From Nocardiopsis sp. TSRI0078 (GTDB taxonomy: Bacteria > Actinomycetota > Actinomycetes > Streptosporangiales > Streptosporangiaceae), in assembly GCF_001905145.1 (NCBI RefSeq), contig NZ_LWLB01000006.1:82374-146373 (forward strand): a DNA stretch of 64,000 bases, in the 5' to 3' direction. The notes under the pieces are model-generated. The model was not told where the DNA came from and made no database searches. It saw nothing but the letters and a program-made list of their open reading frames with translations. The first letter of the stretch is position 1; the number at the start of each line of letters is the position of its first letter. Of the stretch, positions 26,763 through 35,083 are shown piece by piece. Made by a program: the position numbers and the translations under genes.

Positions 26763-27572
26763 TCAGGAGCTGAGGCGGCGCATCGCCCGCGAGCCCACCG
26801 TCAGCGCCGCGACGGCCAGCACGGCCGCCACCGCCCAGCCGATCGCGACCGGGGCGCCCCACTCACCGGCGAACAGCGCCCGCTCGGCGTCCACCACGTA
26901 CGCCACCGGGTTGGCGCGCGAGAGCGCGTACAGCCACGAGGGCGCCAGTTCCATCGGCAGCAGCACGCCGGACAGCAGCATCAGCGGCATGATCACCGTC
27001 TGCAGGATCGGCGCGAACACGTACGTCTGCCTCACCGCCATGGCCGTCAGGTACGACAGTGTGGCCAGCCCGGTCCCCAGGACCGCGAGCAGGAGCAGTC
27101 CCACGACCGCGCCCGCGGCCGAGACGCGGAACCCGAACGGGATCACCATCACGATGACGAGCACCATCTGGAGCAGCATGGTCGCCACGTCGCGCAACAC
27201 CCGGCCGAGCAGCAGCGACACCCGGCTCACCGGGGTGGCCAGCAGCCTCTCGTGCGCCCCGGAGGCCATCTCCGGCAGCAGCGCGAACCCGGAGAACCCG
27301 GCCGTGAACAGGGCCAGCATGACCAGCAGTCCGGGGACGAACCACTGCCACGGGCTCTCGCCCCGGGCTCCGGCCAGCCCCGTCAGCAGGGGCGCGAACA
27401 GCACCAGGTACAGCACCGGCTGCAGCATCCCGAAGCACAGCATCAGCGGCCTGTGCAGGATCGGCCGCATCTGGCGGGAGAAGACGGTCGCGGTGTCGCG
27501 CAGGAGGCTCGGCCCCCGCCAGGCCCTCCCGGCCGTCTCCACGGACCCTCCGGTCCCCTCGTGAACGCTCAC
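26763..27572 (-). CDS. ABC-2 type permease (DrrB-like)
   Basis: The 269-residue protein has six membrane helices (from MLCFGMLQPVLYLVLFAPLL to VAIGWAVAAVLAVAALTVG) and the ABC-2 permease signature near PLMLLSGVLLPMELAP...LYALSRANPVAYVVDAERALF. Its GTG start overlaps the ATPase stop by 4 bases (GTGA), so the subunits are coupled. It belongs to the DrrB/daunorubicin resistance type, exporting hydrophobic drugs or lipids. It is the last gene of the PadR-ATPase-permease group. Confidence 0.9.
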   Translation of the reverse strand: MSVHEGTGGSVETAGRAWRGPSLLRDTATVFSRQMRPILHRPLMLCFGMLQPVLYLVLFAPLLTGLAGARGESPWQWFVPGLLVMLALFTAGFSGFALLPEMASGAHERLLATPVSRVSLLLGRVLRDVATMLLQMVLVIVMVIPFGFRVSAAGAVVGLLLLAVLGTGLATLSYLTAMAVRQTYVFAPILQTVIMPLMLLSGVLLPMELAPSWLYALSRANPVAYVVDAERALFAGEWGAPVAIGWAVAAVLAVAALTVGSRAMRRLSS

Positions 27573-28540
27573 GCCTCCTCCTCCCGCAGGCTGCGGCCGG
27601 TCAGGGTCAGGAACACGTCGTCCAGGGTGGGCCGCTGCACCCTGACCGTGAGCAGTGGGACTCCGGCGGAGTCCAGCGCGCGCAGCAGCTCGGGCAGCAC
27701 CGCGTCCCCGCGCTCCACCCGCAGGCGCACCTCGGGGTCGCGCCCCACCGCCGTGACGACCTCCGCCGCCCCGGAGGTGAGCGTCCGCTCGGCGACCCCG
27801 GCGCCGGTGCGCGCGTGCTCCTCGTCCGGCACCGCGAAGGTGACCAGGTCCCCGGAGACCCTGCCCTTGAGCTCGTCGGCGGTGCCGTCGGCGATGACCC
27901 TGCCGTGGTCGATGACCAGGACCCGCTCGGCCATGTCGTCGGCCTCGTCGAGGTAGTGGGTGGTGAGCACGACCGTGGTGCCCAGCCGCTCGCGCAGCCT
28001 GGTGATGTGCTCCCACAGGTTGGCGCGGCTGTGCGGGTCGAGTCCGGTGGAGGGCTCGTCCAGGAACAGCAGTCCGGGTTCGTGGATGAGCCCCATCGCG
28101 ATGTCGAGCCGCCGGCGCTGGCCGCCGGAGAGCTTGGCGGCCTCGCGGTCGGCGGCGCCGCCCAGCTCCAGCAGGTCGAGCAGCTCGTCCGCGCGGCGGC
28201 GCGCGGTGCGCCGGTCGAGCCCGTACAGCAGCCCCTGCGTGTACAGCTCCTCCCCCGCCCGCTGGTCGTCCCCGGCGCCGTGGCCCTGGCCGACGAAGCC
28301 GATCCCCCGCCGCACCTTCGCGGGGTCGGCGCGGACGTCGTGCCCGGCCACCACGGCCGTTCCCGAGGTGGGCTCCAGCAGTGTCGTGAGCATGCGCAGC
28401 GTGGTGGACTTCCCGGCCCCGTTGGGCCCGAGCAGGGCGACGAGTTCGCCCTCCGCGACGTCGATGTCGACACCGCGGACGGCCTCGACGACCTCCTTGC
28501 CGACCCGGAAGTTCCGGGTCAGCCCACGTGTGTGGATCAT
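27569..28540 (-). CDS. ABC transporter ATP-binding protein (DrrA-like)
   Basis: The 323-residue ATPase has Walker A GPNGAGKST, the Q-loop region GFVGQG, signature LSGGQRRRLDIAM, Walker B LLFLDEPSTGLD and the H-loop LTTHYLDEAD. A ~75-residue C-terminal extension (LRVERGDAVLPELLRALD...PTLDDVFLTLTG) is the DrrA family C-terminal domain. It energises the downstream ABC-2 permease. It is preceded by two TTCAAACTT boxes and, further upstream, the PadR regulator. Confidence 0.93.
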   Translation of the reverse strand: MIHTRGLTRNFRVGKEVVEAVRGVDIDVAEGELVALLGPNGAGKSTTLRMLTTLLEPTSGTAVVAGHDVRADPAKVRRGIGFVGQGHGAGDDQRAGEELYTQGLLYGLDRRTARRRADELLDLLELGGAADREAAKLSGGQRRRLDIAMGLIHEPGLLFLDEPSTGLDPHSRANLWEHITRLRERLGTTVVLTTHYLDEADDMAERVLVIDHGRVIADGTADELKGRVSGDLVTFAVPDEEHARTGAGVAERTLTSGAAEVVTAVGRDPEVRLRVERGDAVLPELLRALDSAGVPLLTVRVQRPTLDDVFLTLTGRSLREEEA

Positions 28541-28555
28541 CCACTCCCCTTCCTA

Positions 28556-28612
28556 TTCAAACTTGAACACGGAATGAGTGTGCACCACGCGGAGGGGATA
28601 TTCAAACTTTAA
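28556..28612. promoter_or_regulatory. Repeated TTCAAACTT boxes before the ABC-2 operon
   Basis: TTCAAACTTGAA (28556-28567, palindromic arms TTCAA/TTGAA) and TTCAAACTTTAA (28601-28612) are separated by 33 bases in the A/T-rich spacer before the ATPase gene. On the minus strand they overlap a possible promoter (TTAAAG ... GAATAT). A half site (TTGAAC) also occurs just upstream of the PadR gene. They are the best candidates for the PadR operator. Confidence 0.65.
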
Positions 28613-28692
28613 TAAGAGTAGCCTCCGGTCCGCCCGCGCGCGGACGGGTTCCCTCGCCGGTCAGCGGCCCGGGGCCGTCCGGCGGACGCCCC

Positions 28693-29268
28693 TCAGGGCT
28701 CCGCCGGCGGCAGCCCGAAGGCGTCGGGGCCGTCGTCGGCCATGGTGTACTCACCGGCCCGCAGGGAGGCGATGAGCTCGCGCGTCCACCGGACGTCGGC
28801 CTCGATCGTGCCCCTCCACAGGCGGAACAGCTCGCGCACGTGCCCCGGCTCGCCCCAGTCCTCGGAGGGGAGCAGGTCACCGCTGGTCTTCTCCAGCAGC
28901 TCCAGCCGCCGGCGCAGCAGGTCGACGGCCTCGGCGCGCGGCAGCGAGGTCATCAGGGTGATGGCCGCGAACAGCATCGCGGGGTCGTCCCTGCGGGTCA
29001 GCCCGCGGCGCAGGAGGCGGTGGATCTCCTCGACGCCGTCCTCGGTGATCGCGTAGGAGGTGCGGTCGACCACCTCGTCGCCCTCGGCGACGAACTCGCG
29101 CAGCTTGCCCTCCTGGGAGAGCTTGCGCAGGGCGTGGTAGATGGAACCCCACTTGACGTTGGCCCACTCCTCGGCGCCCCAGGACAGGAGCGCACGGCCC
29201 ACCCGGTACCCGTGGGCCTGCCCCTCCATGCGCACCACACCCAGGACCAACAGCCGCGTCGCCGACAT
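28693..29268 (-). CDS. PadR-family transcriptional regulator
   Basis: The 191-residue protein has the PadR winged helix (LLVLGVVRMEGQAHGYRVGRAL ... GSIYHALRKLSQEGKLREFVAEGDEVVDRTSYAITEDG) and a long C-terminal helical dimerisation domain (MLFAAITLMTSLPRAEAVDLLRRRLELLEKT). The ATG at 29268 follows GAGGG by 5 bases. It precedes, on the same strand, an ABC-2 transporter, the usual context of PadR drug-efflux regulators. Ligand unknown. Confidence 0.92.
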   Translation of the reverse strand: MSATRLLVLGVVRMEGQAHGYRVGRALLSWGAEEWANVKWGSIYHALRKLSQEGKLREFVAEGDEVVDRTSYAITEDGVEEIHRLLRRGLTRRDDPAMLFAAITLMTSLPRAEAVDLLRRRLELLEKTSGDLLPSEDWGEPGHVRELFRLWRGTIEADVRWTRELIASLRAGEYTMADDGPDAFGLPPAEP

Positions 29269-29456
29269 CTCCACCCTCGTTCAACCGCAGATCCCACCAG
29301 CCTACGAGGATCGGCGGGGCGCACCGGTGCGCCTGCCCGGGCGGCCACCGCCGCGGCCTCCGGAGGTACCGGGCGGCGGGCGGCCGGATCCGGGCACCCA
29401 CGGGCACACGCCAGGGACCACGGGTCCGGACCGCACGGGACCCTCGGCGGACGGAG

Positions 29457-29500
29457 GAGGGGCGGCCCCGCGCCCCCTTCCGGGACCGGAGCCGCCCCTC
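29457..29500 (-). terminator. Hairpin after the thrC-moaD unit
   Basis: GAGGGGCGG pairs with CCGCCCCTC across a long GC-rich loop, 21 bases past the MoaD/ThiS stop on the minus strand. Confidence 0.5.
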
Positions 29501-29520
29501 GCACGGGCATGCGGGGCTCA

Positions 29521-29796
29521 TCAGCCCCCGGCGACCGCCGGGATGATGGAGATCTTGGCGCCGTCGGCGATCTCGGTCTGCAGGCCCTTCTCGAAGCGCA
29601 CGTCCTCGTCGCCGACGTAGACGTTGACGAAGCGGCGCACCTTGCCGTTGTCGTCGAGGATGCGGGCGCGGATGCCGGGGTGGTTGGCCTCCAGGTCGTC
29701 GAGGACCTCGGCGAGGGTGCCGCCCTTGGCGGTCACCTCGGCGGCGTCGTCGGTGTAGGTGCGCAGGATGGTGGGCACGCGGACGCTGGCGGTCAT
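29521..29796 (-). CDS. MoaD/ThiS-family sulfur carrier protein (CysO-like)
   Basis: The 91-residue beta-grasp protein ends with the diglycine tail PAVAGG used for C-terminal thiocarboxylation, and has the ubiquitin-like order (VRVPTILRTYTDDAAEVTAKGGTLAEVLDDLEANHPGIRARI...NVYVGDEDVRFEKGL). The lysine-rich TAKGGTLAEV region and VNVYVGDEDVRF fit the CysO group. It lies 106 bases downstream of threonine synthase on the same strand. CysO-type carriers donate sulfide to pyridoxal-phosphate enzymes; whether its acceptor is for cysteine or methionine synthesis is not determined here. Confidence 0.88.
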   Translation of the reverse strand: MTASVRVPTILRTYTDDAAEVTAKGGTLAEVLDDLEANHPGIRARILDDNGKVRRFVNVYVGDEDVRFEKGLQTEIADGAKISIIPAVAGG

Positions 29797-29902
29797 GGCG
29801 GACTTCCTTCTGGTGGGAGACTGCGGAGCTGCTGGCCGGTCCGGGCGGCGGCGGGCCGGATTCGCCGGCCGACCGGTGGAACCGGGTTCTGTACGGTCCG
29901 CC

Positions 29903-31162
29903 CTAGGCGAGGCCGGCGCCGGTGAAGGCGCTCAGGGACGGCTTGATGGTGGCGGTCACCCCGGCGTCGACGGCGTTCAGGGTCTTGAGCCCGTCACCGG
30001 TGTTGAGCACCACGGTCTCGGCCTTGGGGTCGAGCCTGCCCTCGCGGACCAGCTTGCGCAGGACACCGGTGGTGACGCCGCCCGCGGTCTCGGCGAAGAT
30101 GCCCTCGGTGCGGGCGAGGAGCTTGATGGAGTCGACGACCTCGTCGTCGCCCACGTGCTCCACCGAACCGCCCGTGCGCTGGGCGATGTCCAGCACGTAC
30201 GGGCCGTCGGCCGGGTTGCCGATGGCCAGCGACTTGGCGATGGTGTCGGGCTTGACCGGCTGGATGACGTCGATGCCCTTCTCCCAGGCCTGCGCCACCG
30301 GGGAGCAGCCCGTGGCCTGGGCGCCGAAGATCCTGTACGGGCGGTCCTCCACCAGGCCGAGCTTGACGAGCTCCTGGAAGCCCTTGTCGATCTTGGTGAG
30401 CTGGGAGCCGGACGCGATCGGGATGACGATCTGCTCGGGCAGGCGCCAGCCGAGCTGCTCGGCGATCTCGTAGGCCAGCGTCTTGGAGCCCTCGCCGTAG
30501 TAGGGGCGCAGGTTCACGTTGACGAAGCCCCAGCCCTCGCCGACCGGGTCGCCGATGAGCTCGGAGCAGAAGCGGTTGACGTCGTCGTAGTTGCCGTCGA
30601 TGGCCACGACCTTGCCGCCGTAGACGGCGGCCATGACCACCTTGGCCTCCTCCAGCCCCGCGGGGATGAACACGCAGGACTCGAACCCGGCGCGCGCGGC
30701 GGCGGCGCCGACCGCGCCGGCCAGGTTGCCGGTGGAGGAGCAGGACAGGGTGGTGAACCCGAAGGTGCGCGCGGCCTCCACGGCGATGGCGACCACGCGG
30801 TCCTTGAAGGAGTGCGTGGGGTTGCCGGAGTCGTCCTTGACGTGGAGGGAGTCCAGGCCCAGCTCGGCGGCGAGGCGGTCGGCCCTCACCAGCGGGGTCA
30901 GGCCGGGGGCCATGTTGGGCAGCTCGGCGACGTTGGCCGGGACGGGGAGCAGGGAGCGGTAGCGCCAGATGCTCTTGGGGCCGCTCTCGATGTCCGCGCG
31001 GGTCACGGCCTGGAAGTCGTAGGCGACCTCCAGGGGGCCGAAGCAGGCCTCACAGGCGAACCGGGGGGTGAGCTCGTAGCGCTCGCCGCACTCGCGACAG
31101 GAGAGCGCGGTACCGGGTCCGAAGGAGCGGACGGAGGTGGGTTCGGTGGCGGCAATCGCCAT
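29903..31162 (-). CDS. thrC: Threonine synthase
   Basis: The 419-residue protein is a fold-type II PLP enzyme. The PLP lysine lies in DSGNPTHSFKDRVV, the phosphate-binding Ser/Gly loop is CSSTGNLAGAVGAAAA, and the N terminus carries a CRECG...CEACF pair of Cys motifs as in actinobacterial and archaeal ThrC. It converts O-phosphohomoserine to threonine. ATG at 31162, with GGGGAG 10 bases upstream. A SAM-I riboswitch occupies the leader, and a MoaD/ThiS carrier follows, a linkage also seen next to groEL2 in Streptomyces (established from memory). Confidence 0.93.
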   Translation of the reverse strand: MAIAATEPTSVRSFGPGTALSCRECGERYELTPRFACEACFGPLEVAYDFQAVTRADIESGPKSIWRYRSLLPVPANVAELPNMAPGLTPLVRADRLAAELGLDSLHVKDDSGNPTHSFKDRVVAIAVEAARTFGFTTLSCSSTGNLAGAVGAAAARAGFESCVFIPAGLEEAKVVMAAVYGGKVVAIDGNYDDVNRFCSELIGDPVGEGWGFVNVNLRPYYGEGSKTLAYEIAEQLGWRLPEQIVIPIASGSQLTKIDKGFQELVKLGLVEDRPYRIFGAQATGCSPVAQAWEKGIDVIQPVKPDTIAKSLAIGNPADGPYVLDIAQRTGGSVEHVGDDEVVDSIKLLARTEGIFAETAGGVTTGVLRKLVREGRLDPKAETVVLNTGDGLKTLNAVDAGVTATIKPSLSAFTGAGLA

Positions 31163-31177
31163 GGCGAGGCGTCTCCC

Positions 31178-31316
31178 CTCATCTTTCCTGGCGGACACCT
31201 TGTCCCCAGGCCGGAGTTGGCACCTGCCCCAGCTGCCTCGCGGGTTCGCGAGCGTCGCACGCTGGGATGGTTGCCGGGGCTTCGCAGGGCCGGTCCCTCC
31301 ACCCCTCTGGATGAGC
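31178..31316 (-). ncRNA. SAM-I (S-box) riboswitch upstream of threonine synthase
   Basis: On the minus strand the leader contains, in order, CTCATCCAGAGGGGTGGAGG (P1 5' arm and core), GACCGGCCC, GAAGCCCCGGCAACC, a variable stem (CTCGCGAACCCGCGAG), CAGGTGCCAACTCC, GAAAGATGAG (closing P1). The conserved AGAG-GGTGGAGGGA, GGCAACC, GGTGCCAA and GATGAG blocks are the S-box signature. It ends 15 bases before the thrC start, so ligand binding probably affects translation or termination. Confidence 0.93.
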
Positions 31317-31612
31317 AATATGAAGTTGTGGGCGGGTCCTGGCGGATCCGCACCGTCACTGTAACGGACCCGTTGACCGGTTTTCCATGCCTGGTGACCT
31401 GTACAACACGAACGGACTCACATGGTGAGACGGCCCCGGTCGGGAGGGTCCGGACACACGTGCGGTGCCTCGCGTCTGTGACGTGTGCCCCGGTTGGCCT
31501 GCGACGGGTTTGGGGCGGGTGTCGACAGGCGAGACCTAGGGTGCGCCCCGCGCCGGGCGTGCCCCGCCCGACCCCGCCCGAGCCCAGCCGTACCATCCGA
31601 GAGGACGACCAC
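31317..31612. other. Divergent intergenic region between thrC leader and otsA
   Basis: No gene is supported. Two divergent promoters are expected: for the thrC leader (minus strand) and for otsA (plus strand). TTGACC at about 31372 and an A/T-richer patch near 31316-31325 are the only promoter-like features. Confidence 0.4.
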
Positions 31613-33049
31613 GTGGACAAGGCACAGATCCTCATCGCCTCCAACAGGGGACCCGTGTCCTTCTCGACCGCCGACGACGGCTCCCTGGAGCACCGGCGCG
31701 GTGGAGGCGGCCTGGTCTCGGGGATGATCTCGGTGGCCACCGAGATCGACAGCATCTGGGTGTGCGCCGCGCTGTCGGACGCCGACCGGCGGGCCGCGGA
31801 GGAGGCGCCGCAGGCGCGCCTGGACCGCGTCCACGACCTGGGCGGCATGCGGGTCCACATGCTCGACATCCCTCAGCGGACCTTCGACGGCGCCTACACC
31901 GGGGTGGCCAACTCGACCCTGTGGTTCGTGCAGCACATGCTGTACGACACCCCCAACAAGCCCTCCTTCGGCTCGCACTTCCGGCGGATGTGGGAGGACT
32001 ACACCGCCTACAACAACGCGTTCGCCGAGGCCCTGGTGACCGGCGCGGCCGAGGGCGCCCGCGTGGCCGTGCAGGACTACCACCTGGCACTGGTGCCGCG
32101 CATCCTGCGCACCCGCCGCCCCGACCTGCGGATCGCGCACTTCTCGCACACCCCGTGGGCGCCCCCGGAGTACTTCCGGATGCTGCCCGGGCAGGTCGCG
32201 CGCGACCTTCTGGAGGGCATGCTGGGCGCGGACCGGCTGGGCTTCCTGAGCCCCCGGTGGGCGGACGCGTTCCTGCGCTGCTGCGCGGACATCCTGCGCG
32301 CGGACGTGGACTTCCAGAACCGCACCGTGGAGTACGGCGGCCGGATCGTCGGGGTGGGCGTGCACGCCCTGGGCGCGGACGCGGAGGTGCTGCGCGAGAG
32401 CGCCGCCGAACCGGCCGTGGCCGAGCGCCGGGACACCCTGCGGGAGGCCGTCGGCGACACCAGGCTCATCGTGCGGGTGGACCGCACGGAGCTGTCCAAG
32501 AACATCGTGCGCGGCCTGGAGGCGTACCGGGAGCTGCTGACCGCCCATCCGGAGTGGCGGGGCCGGGTGACGCACCTGGCGTTCGCCTACCCGAGCCGGG
32601 GGGACGTGCCGGAGTACCGCGAGTACACCGACGCGGTGCTGCGGACCGCCAAGGAGATCAACGCGGAGTTCGCGACCGCCGAGTGGACCCCGCTGATCCT
32701 GGAGGTCAACGACGACTACCCGCGTTCGCTGGCGTCCTTCCAGATGGCCGACGTGCTGCTGGTGAACCCGATCCGGGACGGCATGAACCTGGTGGCCAAG
32801 GAGGGCCCGGTGCTGTCGGAGCGGGACTCGGTGCTGGTGCTCTCGCGCGAGGCGGGCGCCGCGGACGAGCTGGGCGAGCACGCGCTGCTGGTCAACCCCT
32901 ACGACACCGTGGAGACCGCGGAGGCGCTGCACAGGGCGCTGTCGATGCCGGAGGAGGAGCGGCGCGAGCGCAGGGAGCGCCTGGCGGAGGCGGCGGTCGC
33001 GCTGCCGCCGCGGCGGTGGTTCCAGGACCAGCTGCGCTCGCTGGGCTGA
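31613..33049 (+). CDS. otsA: Alpha,alpha-trehalose-phosphate synthase (GT20)
   Basis: The 478-residue retaining glycosyltransferase has the GT20 pattern ILIASNRGPVSF, VQDYHLALVPRILR, HFSHTPW and the UDP-sugar site NPIRDGMNLVAKE. It condenses a nucleotide sugar with glucose-6-phosphate to trehalose-6-phosphate. GTG at 31613, with GAGAGG 7-8 bases upstream. OtsB is encoded 4.1 kb downstream, and the two probably form one osmoprotection pathway despite the genes inserted between them. Confidence 0.93.
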   Translation: MDKAQILIASNRGPVSFSTADDGSLEHRRGGGGLVSGMISVATEIDSIWVCAALSDADRRAAEEAPQARLDRVHDLGGMRVHMLDIPQRTFDGAYTGVANSTLWFVQHMLYDTPNKPSFGSHFRRMWEDYTAYNNAFAEALVTGAAEGARVAVQDYHLALVPRILRTRRPDLRIAHFSHTPWAPPEYFRMLPGQVARDLLEGMLGADRLGFLSPRWADAFLRCCADILRADVDFQNRTVEYGGRIVGVGVHALGADAEVLRESAAEPAVAERRDTLREAVGDTRLIVRVDRTELSKNIVRGLEAYRELLTAHPEWRGRVTHLAFAYPSRGDVPEYREYTDAVLRTAKEINAEFATAEWTPLILEVNDDYPRSLASFQMADVLLVNPIRDGMNLVAKEGPVLSERDSVLVLSREAGAADELGEHALLVNPYDTVETAEALHRALSMPEEERRERRERLAEAAVALPPRRWFQDQLRSLG

Positions 33050-33184
33050 TCCGGCCCGGCGCGCTCGGGGCCCCTCGGGACCGGTGCGGTCGGATCCGGG
33101 TCCGCGCGGCCCGGCACACGGGTCCGGGGGCGGGGCGCGCCCGCCCGTCCCGGGACCCGGCACGCACCCCGGCCGCCGCGGGGG

Positions 33185-33793
33185 TCAGTCCCCGGCCGTG
33201 TCCTGCCCGGCGTCCCTCCCGTCGGCCTCGGCCAGGAGCCGCCCCACGATGTCGGACTTGGCGTCGGCGTAGTCCTGGATGCGTTCCCAGGTGCGTCCGG
33301 CCAGTTCGCGTTTGACCGCGGCGTAGCGCTCGCGCGCGTCGGCGTCGTCGATGAGGAGGTCCCGGAAGCGGCGCATCCGCTCCGCCTCTTCACAGCCCTC
33401 GCCGAACACGTGCAGGTTGAGGTTGACCTCGGAGCCCTTGAACACGCGGTGCTCGTACCAGTCGGGCTCCCTGATCACGAGGGAGTAGCCGGCGGCCTCG
33501 AGGTCGGGCATGTAGGCGGGCTCGTCCGAGGAGTCGGCGACGACCAGCAGGAGGTCGACGCAGGGTTTGGCGATGAGGCCGGGCACCGCGGTGGAACCGA
33601 CGTGTTCGAAGAGCAGGACGCGGTCACCGAGGGCGGCACGGACCCTTCCGGCCTCGCGTTCGAAGAGGTAGGGCCACTTGGTGTCGTACTCGACGAGGCG
33701 GACGCGTCCGTCGACGAGGTTGCGGAACTCGGGTGCGGTTCCGGTCCGCGGCTCACCTCGTGAGGGCAGGGAGGACACTTCAAGGGGTGACAT
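33185..33793 (-). CDS. GrpB-family (UPF0157) nucleotidyltransferase-like protein
   Basis: The 202-residue protein contains the GrpB core: VEYDTKWPYLFEREAGRV, LLFEHVGSTAVPGLIAKPCVDLLLVV and LNLHVF. The GS-x10-D arrangement is of the nucleotidyltransferase fold. The biological substrate of the family is uncertain. The ATG at 33793 has an AAGG 10 bases upstream. It is convergent with otsA. Confidence 0.88.
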   Translation of the reverse strand: MSPLEVSSLPSRGEPRTGTAPEFRNLVDGRVRLVEYDTKWPYLFEREAGRVRAALGDRVLLFEHVGSTAVPGLIAKPCVDLLLVVADSSDEPAYMPDLEAAGYSLVIREPDWYEHRVFKGSEVNLNLHVFGEGCEEAERMRRFRDLLIDDADARERYAAVKRELAGRTWERIQDYADAKSDIVGRLLAEADGRDAGQDTAGD

Positions 33794-34152
33794 TCTCCAA
33801 AGCCTTGTCCCCCGTGCGTGCCCGCGTCAAGACCGTCCGCCGTTCCTTACATATGCACGTGCGCCCGTAACATGACTGTTCGTGGAGCGCCCGTGACGTG
33901 CGGCGACCACGCACCGTGTCCGGTTCCGGCCGCGGGCCCGCCGTACGGCAGGCGCGGCCGACGCGCCGGCCGGTGTTCCTCAGGGCCTTTCCGCCTCGCT
34001 CCGGTCCGTGTCCGGGCGCCCCAGGAGCGGAAAACCCCGGCGCCTACGGCGAAGCCGCCCGTCTCCCCGCGCACCCGTCCGCGCCACCTCCGAGGCCCCG
34101 CGAGCGCCCGGACAACCCCCAGGGGCGAAAAGAGCCGGTTCGAGGGCGGGCC
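33794..34152. other. Intergenic stretch, no supported gene
   Basis: About 360 bases with neither a convincing reading frame nor a clear RNA. An A/T-richer patch around 33845-33875 (CTTACATATGCACGTG, GTAACATGAC) could hold the promoter of the GrpB-like gene. No terminator with U tract was found for the methyltransferase gene ending at 34153. Confidence 0.4.
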
Positions 34153-34929
34153 CTACTCGGGGACCGAGACCACCAGGATCAGTGAGCCCTCCAGCGCGGG
34201 CAGTTCGCGCAGGTGCCCGAAGCGGCGGTCCCAGGTGCCGTCGGCCAGGTCGCGGGACAGGTGCGCGGTGAAGCGCTCGTGCACCGCCTCGTCCACGAGG
34301 CTCCACGCCGAGCACGACAGGCGTGCGCCCTCCTCCAGGAGCCCCTCCGGCCTGCCGTAGTAGGCCTCGTTGAACCCGTCGGAGCAGTCCAGGGGCACGG
34401 GGAGCGGTACGACGGTGGCGGTACCGCCCAGGCCCGCGGCCACGTCGCCGACGGCGGGGTAGCGCCGGGCCTCGGTGTCCAGGACCTCGGGCGCGTACTC
34501 GTTGAGCCAGAAGTCGCGCACCAGGTCCGGATCGCAGGTCAGCACCGCGACGGGCCCTGTGGTGACCCGCCGGGCCTCGGCCAGGCCCGCCGCGGGGTCG
34601 CGCCACTGGTGGACGCTGAACGTGGTCATGGCGGCGTCGAAGGACCGGTCGGGGAAGGGCAGGCTCTCGGCGGTGGCGTCGACCGCCGCGGGCAGTGCGT
34701 CCGGCCGCTTGGCGCGCATGCCGGCGGAGGGCTCCACCGGGGTGACCTCCCGGTCGAGGGGCTCGTAGGATCCCGCGCCGGCGCCGATGTTGAGGACCGT
34801 GCGCGCGTCGCCGAGGGCCGCGTGCACCGCGGCCGCGATCCTCGGGTCGGGACGGCGGTGGTCGGTGTAGGTACGGGAGATGGCCCCGTAGTCGGCGTCG
34901 CCGGCGCTGCCGTCGGCCGTTCGTCCCAT
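34153..34929 (-). CDS. Class I SAM-dependent methyltransferase
   Basis: The 258-residue protein has a Rossmann-type SAM site: motif I VLNIGAGAGSYEP, motif II-like VTPVEPSAGMRA, and post-I SLPFPDRSFDAAMTTFSVHQW, typical of Methyltransf_11. No clue points to a natural-product or other substrate. ATG at 34929. It lies alone between GrpB-like and the mycosin-like genes. Confidence 0.85.
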   Translation of the reverse strand: MGRTADGSAGDADYGAISRTYTDHRRPDPRIAAAVHAALGDARTVLNIGAGAGSYEPLDREVTPVEPSAGMRAKRPDALPAAVDATAESLPFPDRSFDAAMTTFSVHQWRDPAAGLAEARRVTTGPVAVLTCDPDLVRDFWLNEYAPEVLDTEARRYPAVGDVAAGLGGTATVVPLPVPLDCSDGFNEAYYGRPEGLLEEGARLSCSAWSLVDEAVHERFTAHLSRDLADGTWDRRFGHLRELPALEGSLILVVSVPE

Positions 34930-35083
34930 GCGCGCTCCGCTTCCGGTCGGGGCGCGCGGGGGCGGCGGCGCCCGGTCGCGACGACGCTATCCGTGCGCCG
35001 GGGCCGGACACCAGTGCCTTCCCCGCCTTCTCCCGGGCCCGCCCCGGGCGGGGGACCGCGGCGGCGTTCGACCTCGGCCCGGT

